Notes under the pieces: generated by a model
The model's database searches: none
What the model saw: only the letters and a program-made list of their open reading frames with translations
Told to the model about the DNA's origin: nothing
Translations under genes and position numbers: made by a program
In this document: positions 34,939 through 45,908 of the stretch, piece after piece
Layout of the letters: the number at the start of each line of letters is the position of its first letter
Numbering within the stretch: position 1 is the first letter of the stretch
From: Cocos nucifera
Lineage: Eukaryota; Streptophyta; Magnoliopsida; Arecales; Arecaceae
Direction of reading: 5' to 3'
Length of the DNA: 64,000 bases
Assembly: GCA_006176705.1 (NCBI GenBank)
Contig: QRFJ01000023.1
Coordinates: forward strand, 1,700,583-1,764,582

Positions 34939-35986
34939 TGTTGGGAAAAATTCACAGCTCAATAATACGGGAGAGATCCAAAACCCAAAAAGCTTAGGCT
35001 CAAAAAGTTGGAGCACCGCGTCGCCCCTATCTCTATGATGGATTTTTTTGACTGACTACTCGGATCGAGGGAAGCCGATCCGAACTCTGTGGTCATTCAC
35101 GATGACCCATCTCCTATGCTGTCGAAGACCCACCGAACGAATTCCGAGGACTCCCCCCATTCGAAGCCCTCGGCCCTCAATCGGTTGACTCTCCCTCAGT
35201 CTTATCAAGTCACGTTGCTTCAAGCGTGCTCAATTGTCAAGCTGCGCGCCATGGTAGAAAAGCACATCATATCAAATCATCATGATAATCACTTATCGCA
35301 TCATGGGACCATTAAATGCTCTGCTTAAAGGTAATAAATGACCATCGCAATGAACGCCGATTGGATTTGATTGAGAGGACTGGCATGACAGTCAGCGGGG
35401 TCTCTCCTCTCCTCTTCGCCCCTCACAACCTCCCCTCAAGAGACGATCCCATGTGCCAACCCCTAGTCGACTGAGCCTGCACCCGGATGAAAGGGTAGCC
35501 GCCGAGCAAGGTCCCACTAGAGACCACTCGGTACATCAAGCATGTGTGGTAGCATTCACCATCCAGGACTTCGACAAGATGACTTGATAGTCAATAAATG
35601 GGGTGTCCATATAAAGCGATTCCCTGATATCCATTTATGATCAACAAATCACCATCCAAGCATCGTCTCGATTCTTGAGCCTATGCATGATAACTTGATC
35701 GTTTGATCATGAGAGATACGATCCTTGAGGATCGCACGAGTGCCATGCTACACGATACTCCTAACTTCATATATAAAAAAAGATTAAAAGGGGACTCCAA
35801 AGATGTATGAAAAATTCTCTCGCCCTCATGCTTCTCTATCTGTTGCATCACTTTTTTGACTTGAGCGTCAAAGGGTTTCCACTGGATCCATCTTTGGTAA
35901 GGACTTTTCTTGCAGGTTTCCTCCGGATGAATCGGTGCTCCGCCAACTCCAGTCAAACTGGCACTCGATAAAAATCGGCATCAATA
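34939..35986 (+). repeat. Tat element 2, 5' LTR
   Basis: Starts TGTTGGGAAA and ends GGCATCAATA, followed by ATTGGTGCTAGAG, the same primer-site-like sequence that follows the inner Tat LTR (ATTGGCGCTAGAG). A TATA-like ATATATAAAAAA lies at about 35769-35780. Its partner is the 3' LTR from 63071; a 14-bp insertion near 35000 is seen only in this copy. Confidence 0.88.
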
Positions 35987-35987
35987 G

Positions 35988-36000
35988 ATTGGTGCTAGAG
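35988..36000 (+). promoter_or_regulatory. Primer-binding-site region of Tat element 2
   Basis: ATTGGTGCTAGAG immediately after the LTR. One base differs from the inner element (ATTGGCGCTAGAG at 49938), a C-to-T change. The tRNA was not identified. Confidence 0.6.
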
Positions 36001-36051
36001 AAAGAGTTCCGCATCTATTTGGAGGAGTGCAAGCTAAGGACAACGCCAATT

Positions 36052-37541
36052 ATGGCACCGAGAAGGACATTTTTTCATCGCACTAATGCGACATCACGGT
36101 CGGTGGAGAGTCAAGCGAACCGCGTTGTGCAGCCGATTCCCACCAAAAACTCTCCATTCTTCCAACCACAGGTAGTGATGATAGAATAGTTTATCCTACT
36201 CTTTCAACAAGTTCAATAATTGGCGGCTGTTATCCAAGCTTCTCAAGCCATACCATCTTTACCAGCCCTGGTGGTTTCGGTCCCTCCTCCGGTGGCCCCA
36301 TGGTAAGAGTCGGTCCCTCAGGCTGAGGGGCCGCCATCAGAACTTCCACGGGACCTTCCTCAGAATTTTGCGAGAAGGCAAACCCTTCAAAGCTGTCCAC
36401 AGAGCCCTAAACCAAAGAAGCAGTCCCCTTTGAGTTCTCATTCGGAGTATGGTTTGGCTCCTGAGCGATGCTCCCCCTTGATTTTTGAAGCTCACACTGG
36501 CTGGGACGCTGCTCTTGAGCAATGGCTCTAGGAGCTTGATCAATGAATTGAAGCGATTCGCCATCAGGAGTCCACACCCTATGATAGGTTTAACAGTAAG
36601 CCTCTTTTTTATTCTCGAATAATGCAGGAATCGCTCTCCCACCATTTTATGGTCCTCTAGCTAGAAGGTTACAATAGGACCACTAATCCCATCAATCATC
36701 TTGAAAGCTTCAGAATGATGATGCTCCTCCATGAAGCCACCGATGCTATCATGTGTCGCATATTCCCGTCCACCCTAAGAGAGGCTGCCCGATACTGGCA
36801 CTCTAGTTTGAAGCCAATCTCTATTAGTTCTTTCAGGCAATTGAGCCAATTGTTCATCGACTATTTTGTCAGTAGTCGGAGATAGCAAAAGTGGTCAAAC
36901 TATCTCTACACCATCAAGCAAAAGGAATGAGGGATTATTCAGTTGTTTGTTAGTCGTTTCGCTATAGCTACTTTGGAGGTTCATGACCTAGACCCATTGG
37001 TCACGATGTCCACCCTGATGGGTGGGCTTCTAAAGAATGATTTGAAGAAATCATTGGCAAAAACTTACCCCCAGGATTATCTCGACATGCTGGCTAGAGT
37101 GAAAAAATATGCCCATATGGAGGAAACCCTTGCGAAGGATGAATCTCCCCGGGGCTCTACTAGAGAAGTAGGGAGGCCATAGTGGAGTGTTCACCCATCA
37201 TAAGGGTAGGGACGCATCAACATTCCAGGACACCCTCTCAGCGTCGAAAGAATAGAGGTTCTTGTGCAGACCAGCACAGGAGTCCCCAGAAGAAGAACCG
37301 ATATCCTCCGTCTCAAATTAGAAGATTTGCTAATTACACTCCATTGAATGCCCCCAAGTTGCAAGTACTAATGAAAGTTAGGAAACAACTTTCGATAGTC
37401 CCAAAGCTTCTAACTCTTCCACTCTGTCGAAACCTCGATAAGTTTTTTCTTTATCATCGAGATCACGGTCATGATACAAAAATGTATATCCAACTCCGAG
37501 ATGAGATTGAGAATTTTATTAGGAGTCATTGTCTCAACTGA
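36052..37541 (+). pseudogene. Tat element 2 gag
   Basis: ATG at 36052 opens MAPRRTFFHRT. The retrotransposon gag domain follows at about 36640-37160 in changing frames (INHLESFRMMMLLHEATDAI, then SRFAIATLEVHDLDPLV and GGLLKNDLKKSL). The nucleic-acid-binding motif near 37440-37500 reads FFLYHRDHGHDTKMYIQL. Both Cys of the usual FCLYHRDHGHDTEEC are lost, so RNA binding is probably gone. Stops occur in the middle. The start is chosen by position after the primer site and the shared MAPRR/MPPRR beginning. Gag is homologous domain by domain to the inner element's gag, but much more eroded. Confidence 0.82.
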
Positions 37542-37739
37542 TTTGTTCGACGATCGATAAGGTATAGGCGAGAGCATACCAAGTCACCAGTGCCGCCTAA
37601 GCGGGCACCATCGATCAATCCTTAAGGAGATCGATCTCCGACTGGCATCATCAACACCATCATCAGGGAGCACAGCAGTGGAGGAGCAAGCGGGACCCAG
37701 ATAACTGCTAAAAGGCAGAAATTTGAAAGCCCAATTATC

Positions 37740-38330
37740 TTCACCAAGGAGAACACTTAGAGGATCCAAATTCTGCACAATGATGTGGTTGTTATAACTT
37801 TAAATATCGAAAACTATGATGTACATCGTGTCCTTGTTGATAGTGGAAGCTTTGCAGATATTTTATTTTATGATGCATTTATTAAAATGGAGCTATCGGA
37901 TGATCGATTGGAAAAAATAGATTCTCCACTCATCAACTTCACCGGGGATGCTGTTTTCGTGGAAGGGGTAATCACTCTGCCCATCAAGGCTGGCCGATAC
38001 CTCCTCCAGTCCACCAATTAGGTAGACTTTCCAATTACTCAGACTCTTTTTGGCCTATAATGTCATATTTGGGTGACCAGGGCTAAACGTGCTCCAGGCT
38101 AACTTATCGACTTGTTGTCTGAAGATGAAGTTTCTGATGGCATGAGGAATTGGAGAAGTCCATGGAGATCAAAATCTGGCATGCCACTACTACAACATTG
38201 CTTTAGATCAAGTCAAATCCATCAAAGCTTATCCTGTTGAAAGGCTTGATGCCCGTGATGAGTTGGTCGAAGAATGAGTGACGCCGGCCAAGGACCTTAT
38301 TTCCATCCCTTTAATCGATGGGAAGGAAGA
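37740..38330 (+). pseudogene. Tat element 2 aspartic protease
   Basis: The open part 37785-38021 reads VVITLNIENYDVHRVLVDSGSFADILFYDAF, with the catalytic DSG present (usual DNGSS). SPLINFTGDAVFVEGVITL follows, as in other Tat proteases. A stop at 38019 ends it. The C-terminal half, with the usual ILGRPGLN segment, is decayed at 38040-38100 (VTRAKRAPG-like). The enzyme would mature Gag-Pol. It is the best-kept catalytic site of this element but the gene is broken. Confidence 0.8.
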
Positions 38331-38344
38331 GCATATGGTTCAAA

Positions 38345-39200
38345 TTAGCTCGAGTTTAAGCAAGGTAATGAGAGATCAACTAACCTTTTTTTTTGCAGGA
38401 TAACACTGACGTCTTTGCATGGACACCTGCTGATATGCCCAGCATTGATCCCTCGATGATGGTGCACCAGCTGAATGTAGATCCGAACTATCGACCTTTT
38501 AAACAAAAAAAATGGAGCTTTGCCCCAAAGTGGGAGAAGATGATAAATAAAGAGGTAGATAAATTGATCCAAGCCAGCTTTATCAGAGAAATAGCATATC
38601 CCGAGTGGATAGCCAACATCGTGATGGTGAAAAAGGCTAACGAGACATGACGTATCTACATCGACTTTATCAATCTGAATAAGGTCTGCCTGAAAGATAG
38701 CTACCTACTTCTAAGGATCAACCAGCTAGTTGACATCACGTCGGACCATGAACTCCTCACTTTCATAGATGCCTTCTCTAATTACAATCAAATTTGGATG
38801 GCATCAAAGGATAAGGAGAAGACCATCTTTATTACTAATCAAGATCTTTTCAATTACAAGGTCATGTCTTTTGGCTTAAAGAATGCAGATGCTACCTATC
38901 AATGGCTGGTGAATAAGATCTTCAAGGACTAGATTGGGAGGAACATGGAGGTGTACATGAACGATATGCTCGTTAAGAGTAAGCTAGCAGGAGACCATAT
39001 CAAGGACCTCCACGAGACTTTCGCCATACTACGTAAATATCGAATAAAATTGAATCCAGCCAAGTGTGCCTTTGGAGTAACCTCTAAGAAGTTCCTCGAG
39101 TTTATGGTCTCAAATCGATGAGTGGAAGCCAGCCTTGAGAAAATTAAGGCCGTGCGAGAAATGGTCCCTTTCAAGATGGTTATGGAGGTTCAGCGCCTCA
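38345..39200 (+). pseudogene. Tat element 2 reverse transcriptase
   Basis: The open part 38393-38650 gives the N-terminal lead-in (TDVFAWTPADMPSIDPSMM, FIREIAYPEWIANIVMVKKA) and stops at ACATGA, where a TGG codon is expected. The palm follows: NYNQIWMAS, MSFGLKNADATYQWLV, and a changed active site YMND at 38954-38965 in place of YVDD or YIDD. Loss of the first active-site Asp of the pair means the enzyme is dead. Further stops occur at 38932 and 39118. It aligns along its whole length with the inner element's RT. Confidence 0.87.
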
Positions 39201-39279
39201 CAGAAAAGATCGCCACTTTAAGCTGATTCATCTCAAGATTAGCCAAGCGATGCTTGCCCTTTTTCAAACTCTACAATGA

Positions 39280-40113
39280 TCAAAAGAATTACTGTGGTCT
39301 AAGAAATATTACCAAAAGGCCTTTGTGGACCTTAAGGATTATCTAGGCTCTGCTTTCTTGCTCGACAAGCTAGTCAGATCTGGGTGAAGGGCTGCTCCTG
39401 TACCTAGCAGTCTCGTCGATCACAATGGGGGGATACTTGTCCAAGAGAAGGACAAGATTTAGAAATCAGTATATTACATCAGCCAAATGCTGAGAAATGC
39501 AAAAATCCGGTACTCCAAGCTGGAGAAGTTCGCCTATGCTCTCCTCATCACCATCCGAAAACTCCAACCTTATTTTTAGACTCGTACCATCAACTTGCAT
39601 GATAGATCAATCTATTAAAGGTATTCTCCATCGATCAGATACTTTCAGACAAATGGTCAAGTGAGTGATCAAGCTCTCTGAGTTTGACGTCAAATTTTGC
39701 CTTCGACTATCGATTAAAGCTCAAGTATTAGTCGACTTTATGGTCGAATGCACGATTCCGAACAATCCCGATGAACGGAAAGCCTCAGTACCCCAAAGCT
39801 CAACACCTGAAGGACTTTTCATGAATGAAGATGAGCCTTGGACAATTTATGTGGATGGCTCATCGAACTCTACCAGTTCGAGAGCAGGATTGGTGCTCTC
39901 AAGCCCAGATGGGATGGTACCCAATATGCTTTGCAATTTAAGTTTCCAACGACAAACAATGAGGTGAAGTATGAAGCCTTGATCATGGGACTCCATATGG
40001 CCAAAGAACTAGGAGTGCAGGATCTTCGAGCATACAGCGACTCCCAACTAGTGTTCGGATATGTTAAAGATGACTACGAGGCTCGAGGTGGGAATATGGC
40101 AAAGTACCTCTAA
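39280..40113 (+). pseudogene. Tat element 2 dual RNase H region
   Basis: The first RNase H (39380-39740) is broken into short frames (LLYLAV, VYYISQMLRNAKIRYSKLE, SIKAQVLVDFMVECT). The second, archaeal-type RNase H starts in the frame 39665-39967 (WTIYVDGSSNSTSSRAGLVL) and continues after a frame change in 39838-40113 (YALQFKFPTTNNEVKYEALI, RAYSDSQLVFGYV). The usual AEYEAL reads VKYEAL, so a catalytic Glu is replaced by Lys, the same change as in element 1. Presence of both RNase H modules marks the Tat lineage. Confidence 0.84.
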
Positions 40114-40179
40114 AGGTAAAGGATCTCATCTCAATCTTTAAATACTTTGAGATCTAAAAATTTTTTAGGTTGGAGAACT

Positions 40180-41545
40180 CCTGGGCGGACTTGCTATCCA
40201 GACTGGCTACCTCAGAACTCGCTGACTTGCCTAAACAAGTATTCTTCGAGGTAATAAAAGCAACGACCATCGGCAAGCTGGTCATAATGGCATAGGTAGA
40301 AGAAGAATTTTGCTGGATTGACCCACTTCTCAACTATTTCAAAGATGGAGCACTCCCTACAGGTAGGAATGAAGCTCGAAGGGTCAGGCGCCAGGCCTTT
40401 CGATATCTTCTCTATGAGGGAAAGCTCTATAAGAGGTCATTTTTCTTAACCCTTCTCAGGTGCTTGCGGTCGGTGGAAGCTGATTACACCTTATGGGAGG
40501 TCTACGAAGGCACCTACGAGAACCACATAAGAAAGAAATCCCTTGCTTACAAGATCCTTAGGCAAAGATTTTATTGGCCGACCATGTAGAAAGATGTCCA
40601 AAAATATGTCGCACGCTGCAACCAATGCTAGATGAATGCCAATATTCAGTGCCTGCCCATGGTGCCAATCACTTGTATCAGCACACCATGGTCGTTCGTG
40701 CAATGGGGATCGACATCCTCAGCCCTTTCTCATAGGCCTTCGGGTAATGAAAGTTCTTACTCGTTGCTATTGATTACTTTACCAAATGGATAGAAGTCGA
40801 GCCTATGGCGTGCATCACTGAGGCAAAGATCATCGACTTCGTCTGAAAGTCAATCATTTATCGATTTGGCTTATCTTGTATGATTATCATTGATAACAAT
40901 CGATAATTTATCGGATCAAAATTCGAAGACTTCTACAATGAGTAGGGAGTCTTTCATCGCTTAACTTATGTGATGCACCCATAAGCCAATGGAGAAGCGG
41001 AAGTAATCAATCGAACCCTTCTGCAAGGTTTGAAGGTGAGGCTAGGCAAAACCAAGAGGTCGTGGGTTAATGAATTTCATCATGTATTGTGGGCATACAG
41101 AATCATCCGAAGAACCCCGATCGAGAAAATCCCATTCAATTTAGCCTTCAGAATAGAGGCAATGATTCTAGTTGAAGTGGATATTTTCTTTGCACGTGTC
41201 GAGGGCTATGATGAGCAGTCTAACTTAGAGAAGCTACATGCGAACTTGGACCTGCTTGATGAGGTTCGGGAGAAAGCACAGATCAGAATAGCGGTCTATC
41301 ATCATAAAGTAGCTCGCTACTTCAACTCTAGAGTCCAGAATAAAGTCTTCCAAGTAGGCGACCTAGTGCTTCACAGGATGGAGATTTTCCAGCCTGAGGA
41401 GAGGGGGAAGCTGGTGCCAAAGTGGGAAGACCCCTATCAGGTAGAAGAGATCATGAGATCGAAAACCTATCAGCTCAAAAAACTAGATAGAACTCCACTC
41501 TCTCAATTGTGGAACTCAGAGAACCTTCGAGTGTATTATCAATAA
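40180..41545 (+). pseudogene. Tat element 2 integrase
   Basis: A linker (FKDGALPT, LYEGKLYKRSF-like) leads to the zinc-binding part at 40490-40640 (KILRQRFYWPTM, VARCNQC). The core at 40700-41030 is in several frames with many stops (FTKWIE, IDNN and ANGEAEVINR-like words). The C-terminal half 41030-41545 is open: WVNEFHHVLWAYRIIRRTP, YHHKVARYFNSRVQ, VFQVGDLVLHRM and the ending LWNSENLRVYYQ with stop at 41543-41545. It matches the end of the two other Tat pols here. The catalytic Asp/Asp/Glu set is not in one frame. Confidence 0.85.
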
Positions 41546-41635
41546 GGCATACTGTAACTAGTCTAAATAAGATTTGGTCCTCCCAAAAAAAAATCTTTTT
41601 TTCTTATCTGCTTGCGGGACCGACGACAAAAGGAA

Positions 41636-41965
41636 GAGGTCGGATGGCCAAATTGTGTCCCTCATCGATGATAAAGGAGAGAGGCTAAATGGTCAAATTA
41701 TGCCCCTCGCTGACGATAAAGAAGAAAGGTCGGATGGCCGAATGCTCGATGACAAAGTGAAGAGATCGGATGGCCAAATGGTGCCCCTCAACGATGACAA
41801 AGGAGAGAGATCAGATGGCCAAATTGTGCCCCTCGTCAATGACAAAAGGGAGAGGTCGGATGGCCAAATGGTGCCCCTCACCGAGGGGAGAGGCTGGATG
41901 GCCAAATGATGCCCCTCAATGACAACAAAGAGGAGAGGTTGGATGGCCAATTTGTGTCCCTCGCA
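41636..41965 (+). repeat. 45-bp minisatellite, coding-frame compatible
   Basis: ATGG of the unit recurs at 41644, 41689, 41734, 41770, 41815, 41860, 41898 and 41943: spacing 45 bp with one 36 and one 38. One frame (41574-41909) stays open and gives a 15-residue repeat like DDKGERSDGQMVPLN. It starts about 90 bp after the pol stop. Whether it is translated is unknown. Confidence 0.88.
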
Positions 41966-43691
41966 CTTATGCCTTTTCAACAAACAAGTCGTTTGCAACC
42001 CTGATTCAATGGCCCAGCCAAGAAAGGAAGTGATACCTCGATCCAGACAGCCATCCTAAAAAGAGAACGTTCATCCAAGCAAAGGCCTAGTGAATACGAT
42101 CAACAACTTTAAAAGAAAATTGAATTTATTTTTATGAGAAGCATATCTATAATTACGAATATAGAAGCGCCTTATGCTTTATAGAAAAGAAAATATCAAA
42201 CAATAGAATAAAAGGAGTGAAATTACAATTCCTGAGATAACAAAAGTATCTCAACTAACGATGCTTCTGCGATAAATAGAGAATGCCTGAAACCTATTTA
42301 AAGAGGTCACTGTATTCCCTCAGGCGCCACCAACTATCCATCGCCCCGAGCATGAGAGGAGTGCTGGAGGTAGGCCAATCATCCACATGAGAAAAAATGT
42401 GTAAGAAAGGAAGAAGAGTGGCCTCATGATCAATGATGAACAACAACATTCACCTCTTTTCGCTCTCCAAAATCCGCATCCAGGCCGTCATCATGGACCT
42501 TTATGAATCTCAGAAGAGAAGAAAAGTTTTCTCCGGCAACCGTCAAGGTACCCACCAGGAACGGTCGAGAGACACGATCGCCGTCCTTCTTGGAAGCTCG
42601 TACACCTAAAAAAGACCATAAGAGACTGTCCTTGGAGATAGATCCCCTGAAGAAACAAAATAGCTGCAATCTATCTAAGGCCATGGATACAAGCATTCGC
42701 CAGGTGAGATAGCTATTTTCAATACCTTCCAAACTAATCTGAAACTCATGAGATGGCTTCATTTTTATGGGCAACCCTGACCAGGGGGTGGGCACCATCT
42801 CTCGCAGAGGTGTTGCCCTAGTACATCTCCATCACATATAAGAAAATTTCCACTTTGGCATAAACAATGGAGAGAGAGGACTTATAAAGAGAGGCGCTCC
42901 ATGTCCATCCCTGATAAAGTATGATACGTGCTAATTAGGGATTGGCTGTGGGCACCGCCCAAGGAGCGCCCACCCGATTCGAGAAACAAATGGGCAACTA
43001 CGTCACTTCAAAATGATGCATGGTTGGGAGGAGATATGACATACCATTAATGCATGCACAAATACATTGGCACATCTTGGAACTTATCTATATGTCCTAC
43101 TATCTTAATAAGATTATTCCAGCTGCCCAATCAAAGCTTGAAACCAGCAACGGAATAAGGAGGAAGAGATCGAAGTCCATGATGGAGTGGTCTACCCCCT
43201 GGAACAATAACGCACGTAAGTTCCAACCCAACAAACTAGGAGTTCTTTCCCCACGGTCAACCAATGATCGACTCCAGACAATTGGTTGGCTTTCATGATT
43301 CAGATAACTAAGACTTCAACAAAATGCATCCGACCAGACTGTGCGAGGCACCATGCTTCGTACGGTTAATTGCTTATGGCCTCGCATGGTCGGCCCGACC
43401 ATCAGTCGATCCAATTCACGGACGACCCAATAGGGGGGCTCCAGACTTTATACCTAAATAAATCTAGGATTGATTTTATACCAGCTATGTACCCATAAAG
43501 TGCCCGAGTAGCTAAAGAATCATGGACTGAAATGAGATGCATCGAGAAAAGATACGAAAACTTCGTATGTCGAAGAAATCATATCGATGGAATGAGCAGA
43601 AGTTTAATTTTTCATTTTTTGTAACTTTTATGAACAAACATCACAAAATTGAGGTATGACATAAAAAGGAGGAAGAAAAATCCTCCTATCA
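41966..43691. other. 3' region of Tat element 2 between minisatellite and antisense gene
   Basis: No known domain. A 122-codon - strand frame (42430-42798, with LLWSFLGVRASKKDGDRVSR) has no recognised relative and lies downstream of the antisense gene in its own direction. The rest is non-coding. Confidence 0.4.
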
Positions 43692-45529
43692 TTAGGATTT
43701 TTCTAATTGAACCTTCGGGCCCTCGCCTGGGCCTCCACCATGAACATTTCCAATACCAAAGCTGAGCTCGCAAATGACCGTATCACTAAAAATATGCCCA
43801 AGATCTGTAGAGCCGACATCATCCTCCAGTGCGTAATGAAAAAAATCAAGCGCTGGGTGCCCCATCCTGATCCAATTATAACACGTCGTGTAGCCGGCGC
43901 AATAACCTATTTCGAATAGATAATTTGGGTCGCTCGAGGGTATCATTGTGATGGTAGCCGACTCCCTCTGTTGAAACATTTGACCTCGAGAGCCCCGGGG
44001 CCCGACCGACCCCGAACGATCTACCTTCGGAATGGGACCTCTCCTTCCTACCTCCTAGGGTCTGACTGTAGAGCCGACTTTCTGCCTTATGGCCCTCTCG
44101 ACCCATTTAAGGCCTAAGACCTCTCAGATGACATCTAGCTTACTGCAAAACTAGGACTCCCTAACTCCATCGCGCTCAGCCAGCTCAAGATCTGTAATTC
44201 CCAAACAGGCCCAACCAAGATCCCTACGAAGCTTGACAACCTTCCCCGCAGCAGTCCGAGTAGCTTCCTCGACAACCCTCGTCAATGTTGCACACTCTTC
44301 GGACAATTGCTTCTTCTCCTCAGCATAGGCTTTATGGCTCAACCAAACCCTTGATCGATGGTGCTCCAACTCTATTGAGATTCCTTTGAGCACCTTGTTC
44401 ACCTCAAACAACTCTCTCTTCCCACGAGAGAACCTCTTGTTCATGGTCTTGAGTGCCTCTTCTAGGGCGCTGATTTGATTTCTAAGCCTATCGATTGCAA
44501 CGACCAACAGAGATCCATCGAGAGAATTAGGAAACTCGCATCCCTAGGAAATTGGCTAACACAGATAAATAAAAATACAAAGTAAAGAGGAGGAATGACT
44601 TCAGAAGGCAATGGGGTTTTATTCCATTCACAAAAAATTCTTTCACTACAAGAAAAAAGAGGAGAAAAGGGAAAGGGAACATACAAAGCATGTTATCCCC
44701 TGACCTCTCTTTGGAAGCTGGTAGGGTCCGAGATGACTTTCGGTGAACCAACCGAAGCACCCGACATAGAGGTCATGGATTTTCCTGCTGGCGTGTGATC
44801 TAGCTGTCCCTCTGCATCAATAGACTTCTGGGAGAATGCCTTCCCTTCGACATCTCGTTCCTACTCTTCCTTGTCTAGAAAGGATAGGTTGGCCTCAGGA
44901 AGTCGGGCGGCCACTCGGCCCTGACAATCATCGAAGCCCACTCTATACCTGGTCTCATAGGTGTCCTGATTGAAAGCCATCTTCTTTTTATAAAACTCTT
45001 TCAATATCCTGTATTCTTCAATGACTGAAACCTGCTCCCACATAAAGTCCTCTAAAGCCCTAAAGGCCTCTATGACCAATCGACAAGCCTCAGCCAATCC
45101 ATCTTCAGTTCTATACTCGACCTTGGTCGCTCGTTTCTCAGCCTTCCACATAGAGGCCTCAGCCTCCCGTTCGACTTTAGCGACCTTAGTGTCAGCCTCG
45201 ACGACCTTAGCTAAAGCCTCCTGCAACTTCTCTTTATAGTCGGACACGACCTTGTCTAGTGCCTCCTTCAGGCGCCTGTTATCTCCTATGGCCTCCTCAG
45301 CTTGATGGTGGGCTTGCGTGGCATCATGTAAGGATAGCTCCCTCGCTCTCCCAGCATCCGACAAATAGTTCGACAACTCCACGAAGAAGTGGAGCGCCCG
45401 TGCAAAAAGAATGCTATAAATAAGAGAAAGGAGAAAAGAAAGGGAGGAGAAATCGTAAAAGGCACAGATATGAAGAGATACCTGAAGTATAGAGATGGTC
45501 GAATGATGTTGTGCCTTTTCAGAGCTAAG
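43692..45529 (-). pseudogene. Antisense gene of Tat element 2, C-terminal half (coiled coil)
   Basis: In - strand order: an exon piece ending at the CACTA site (SEKAQHHSTISILQ), an intron-like gap starting GTATCT at about 45480, a long charged coiled coil (44861-45400: ELSNYLSDAGRARELSLHD, EKLQEALAKVVEADTKVAKV), another intron-like gap, a second coiled coil (44151-44507: RLRNQISALEEALKTMNKRF), and the C-terminal part (43692-43979: GYCAGYTTCYNWIRMGHPAL). This layout matches plant proteins annotated as putative gypsy-type transposase, whose N-terminal domain is found across the CACTA insertion at 61261-62560. Function is unknown in the family. It is encoded opposite to gag-pol. The CACTA element and frame changes break it. 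Confidence 0.75.
45527..45529. repeat. Target-site duplication of the CACTA element, left
   Basis: AAG before the CACTA end; AAG recurs at 61261-61263. A 3-bp duplication is diagnostic for CACTA transposons. Confidence 0.88.
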
Positions 45530-45790
45530 CACTACTATAGCATTATCGTAGTCCAAAAAAATCACTGCTATAGACTATAGCAACGGTTAGCTAACCGCTG
45601 CCACTACAGTCATTGCTGTAGATCTATAACAGCGATTGTTGCAGCAGTTCTGAAAATTACTGCCATAGAACATCTATTGCAGTGATTTTTAAACTATTGT
45701 CATAGCTTATCTATGGCAGCGGTTATGTAATCGCTGCCATAGGTCTAATGTAGGGTTAACATATTGCCTGCGACAGCGGTTGGCCATATA
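45530..45790. repeat. CACTA left end and subterminal repeats
   Basis: After the CACTA tip there are about eight copies, in both orientations, of a 12-14 bp motif such as TATGGCAGCGGTT or CGCTGCCATAG (45585-45780). In En/Spm such repeats bind the regulatory transposon protein. The right end has matching repeats at 60960-61250. Confidence 0.88.
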
Positions 45791-45908
45791 GAGATAAATA
45801 TAGAGATATATAACATAAAAAAATATTATAAACATAAAAATATTTTTAAAATACTAAAATTTTATTATCGAATAAAATTTATTATAATATTTTTTTAAAA
45901 AAAATACA

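Noticed and set aside
34939..41545. Plant pararetrovirus (caulimovirus-like) origin for the RT-RNase H-integrase regions
   Set aside because: LTRs, primer site, polypurine tract and integrase with Asp-Asp-Glu are present, and no movement or coat protein was seen; these are Ty3/gypsy retrotransposons.
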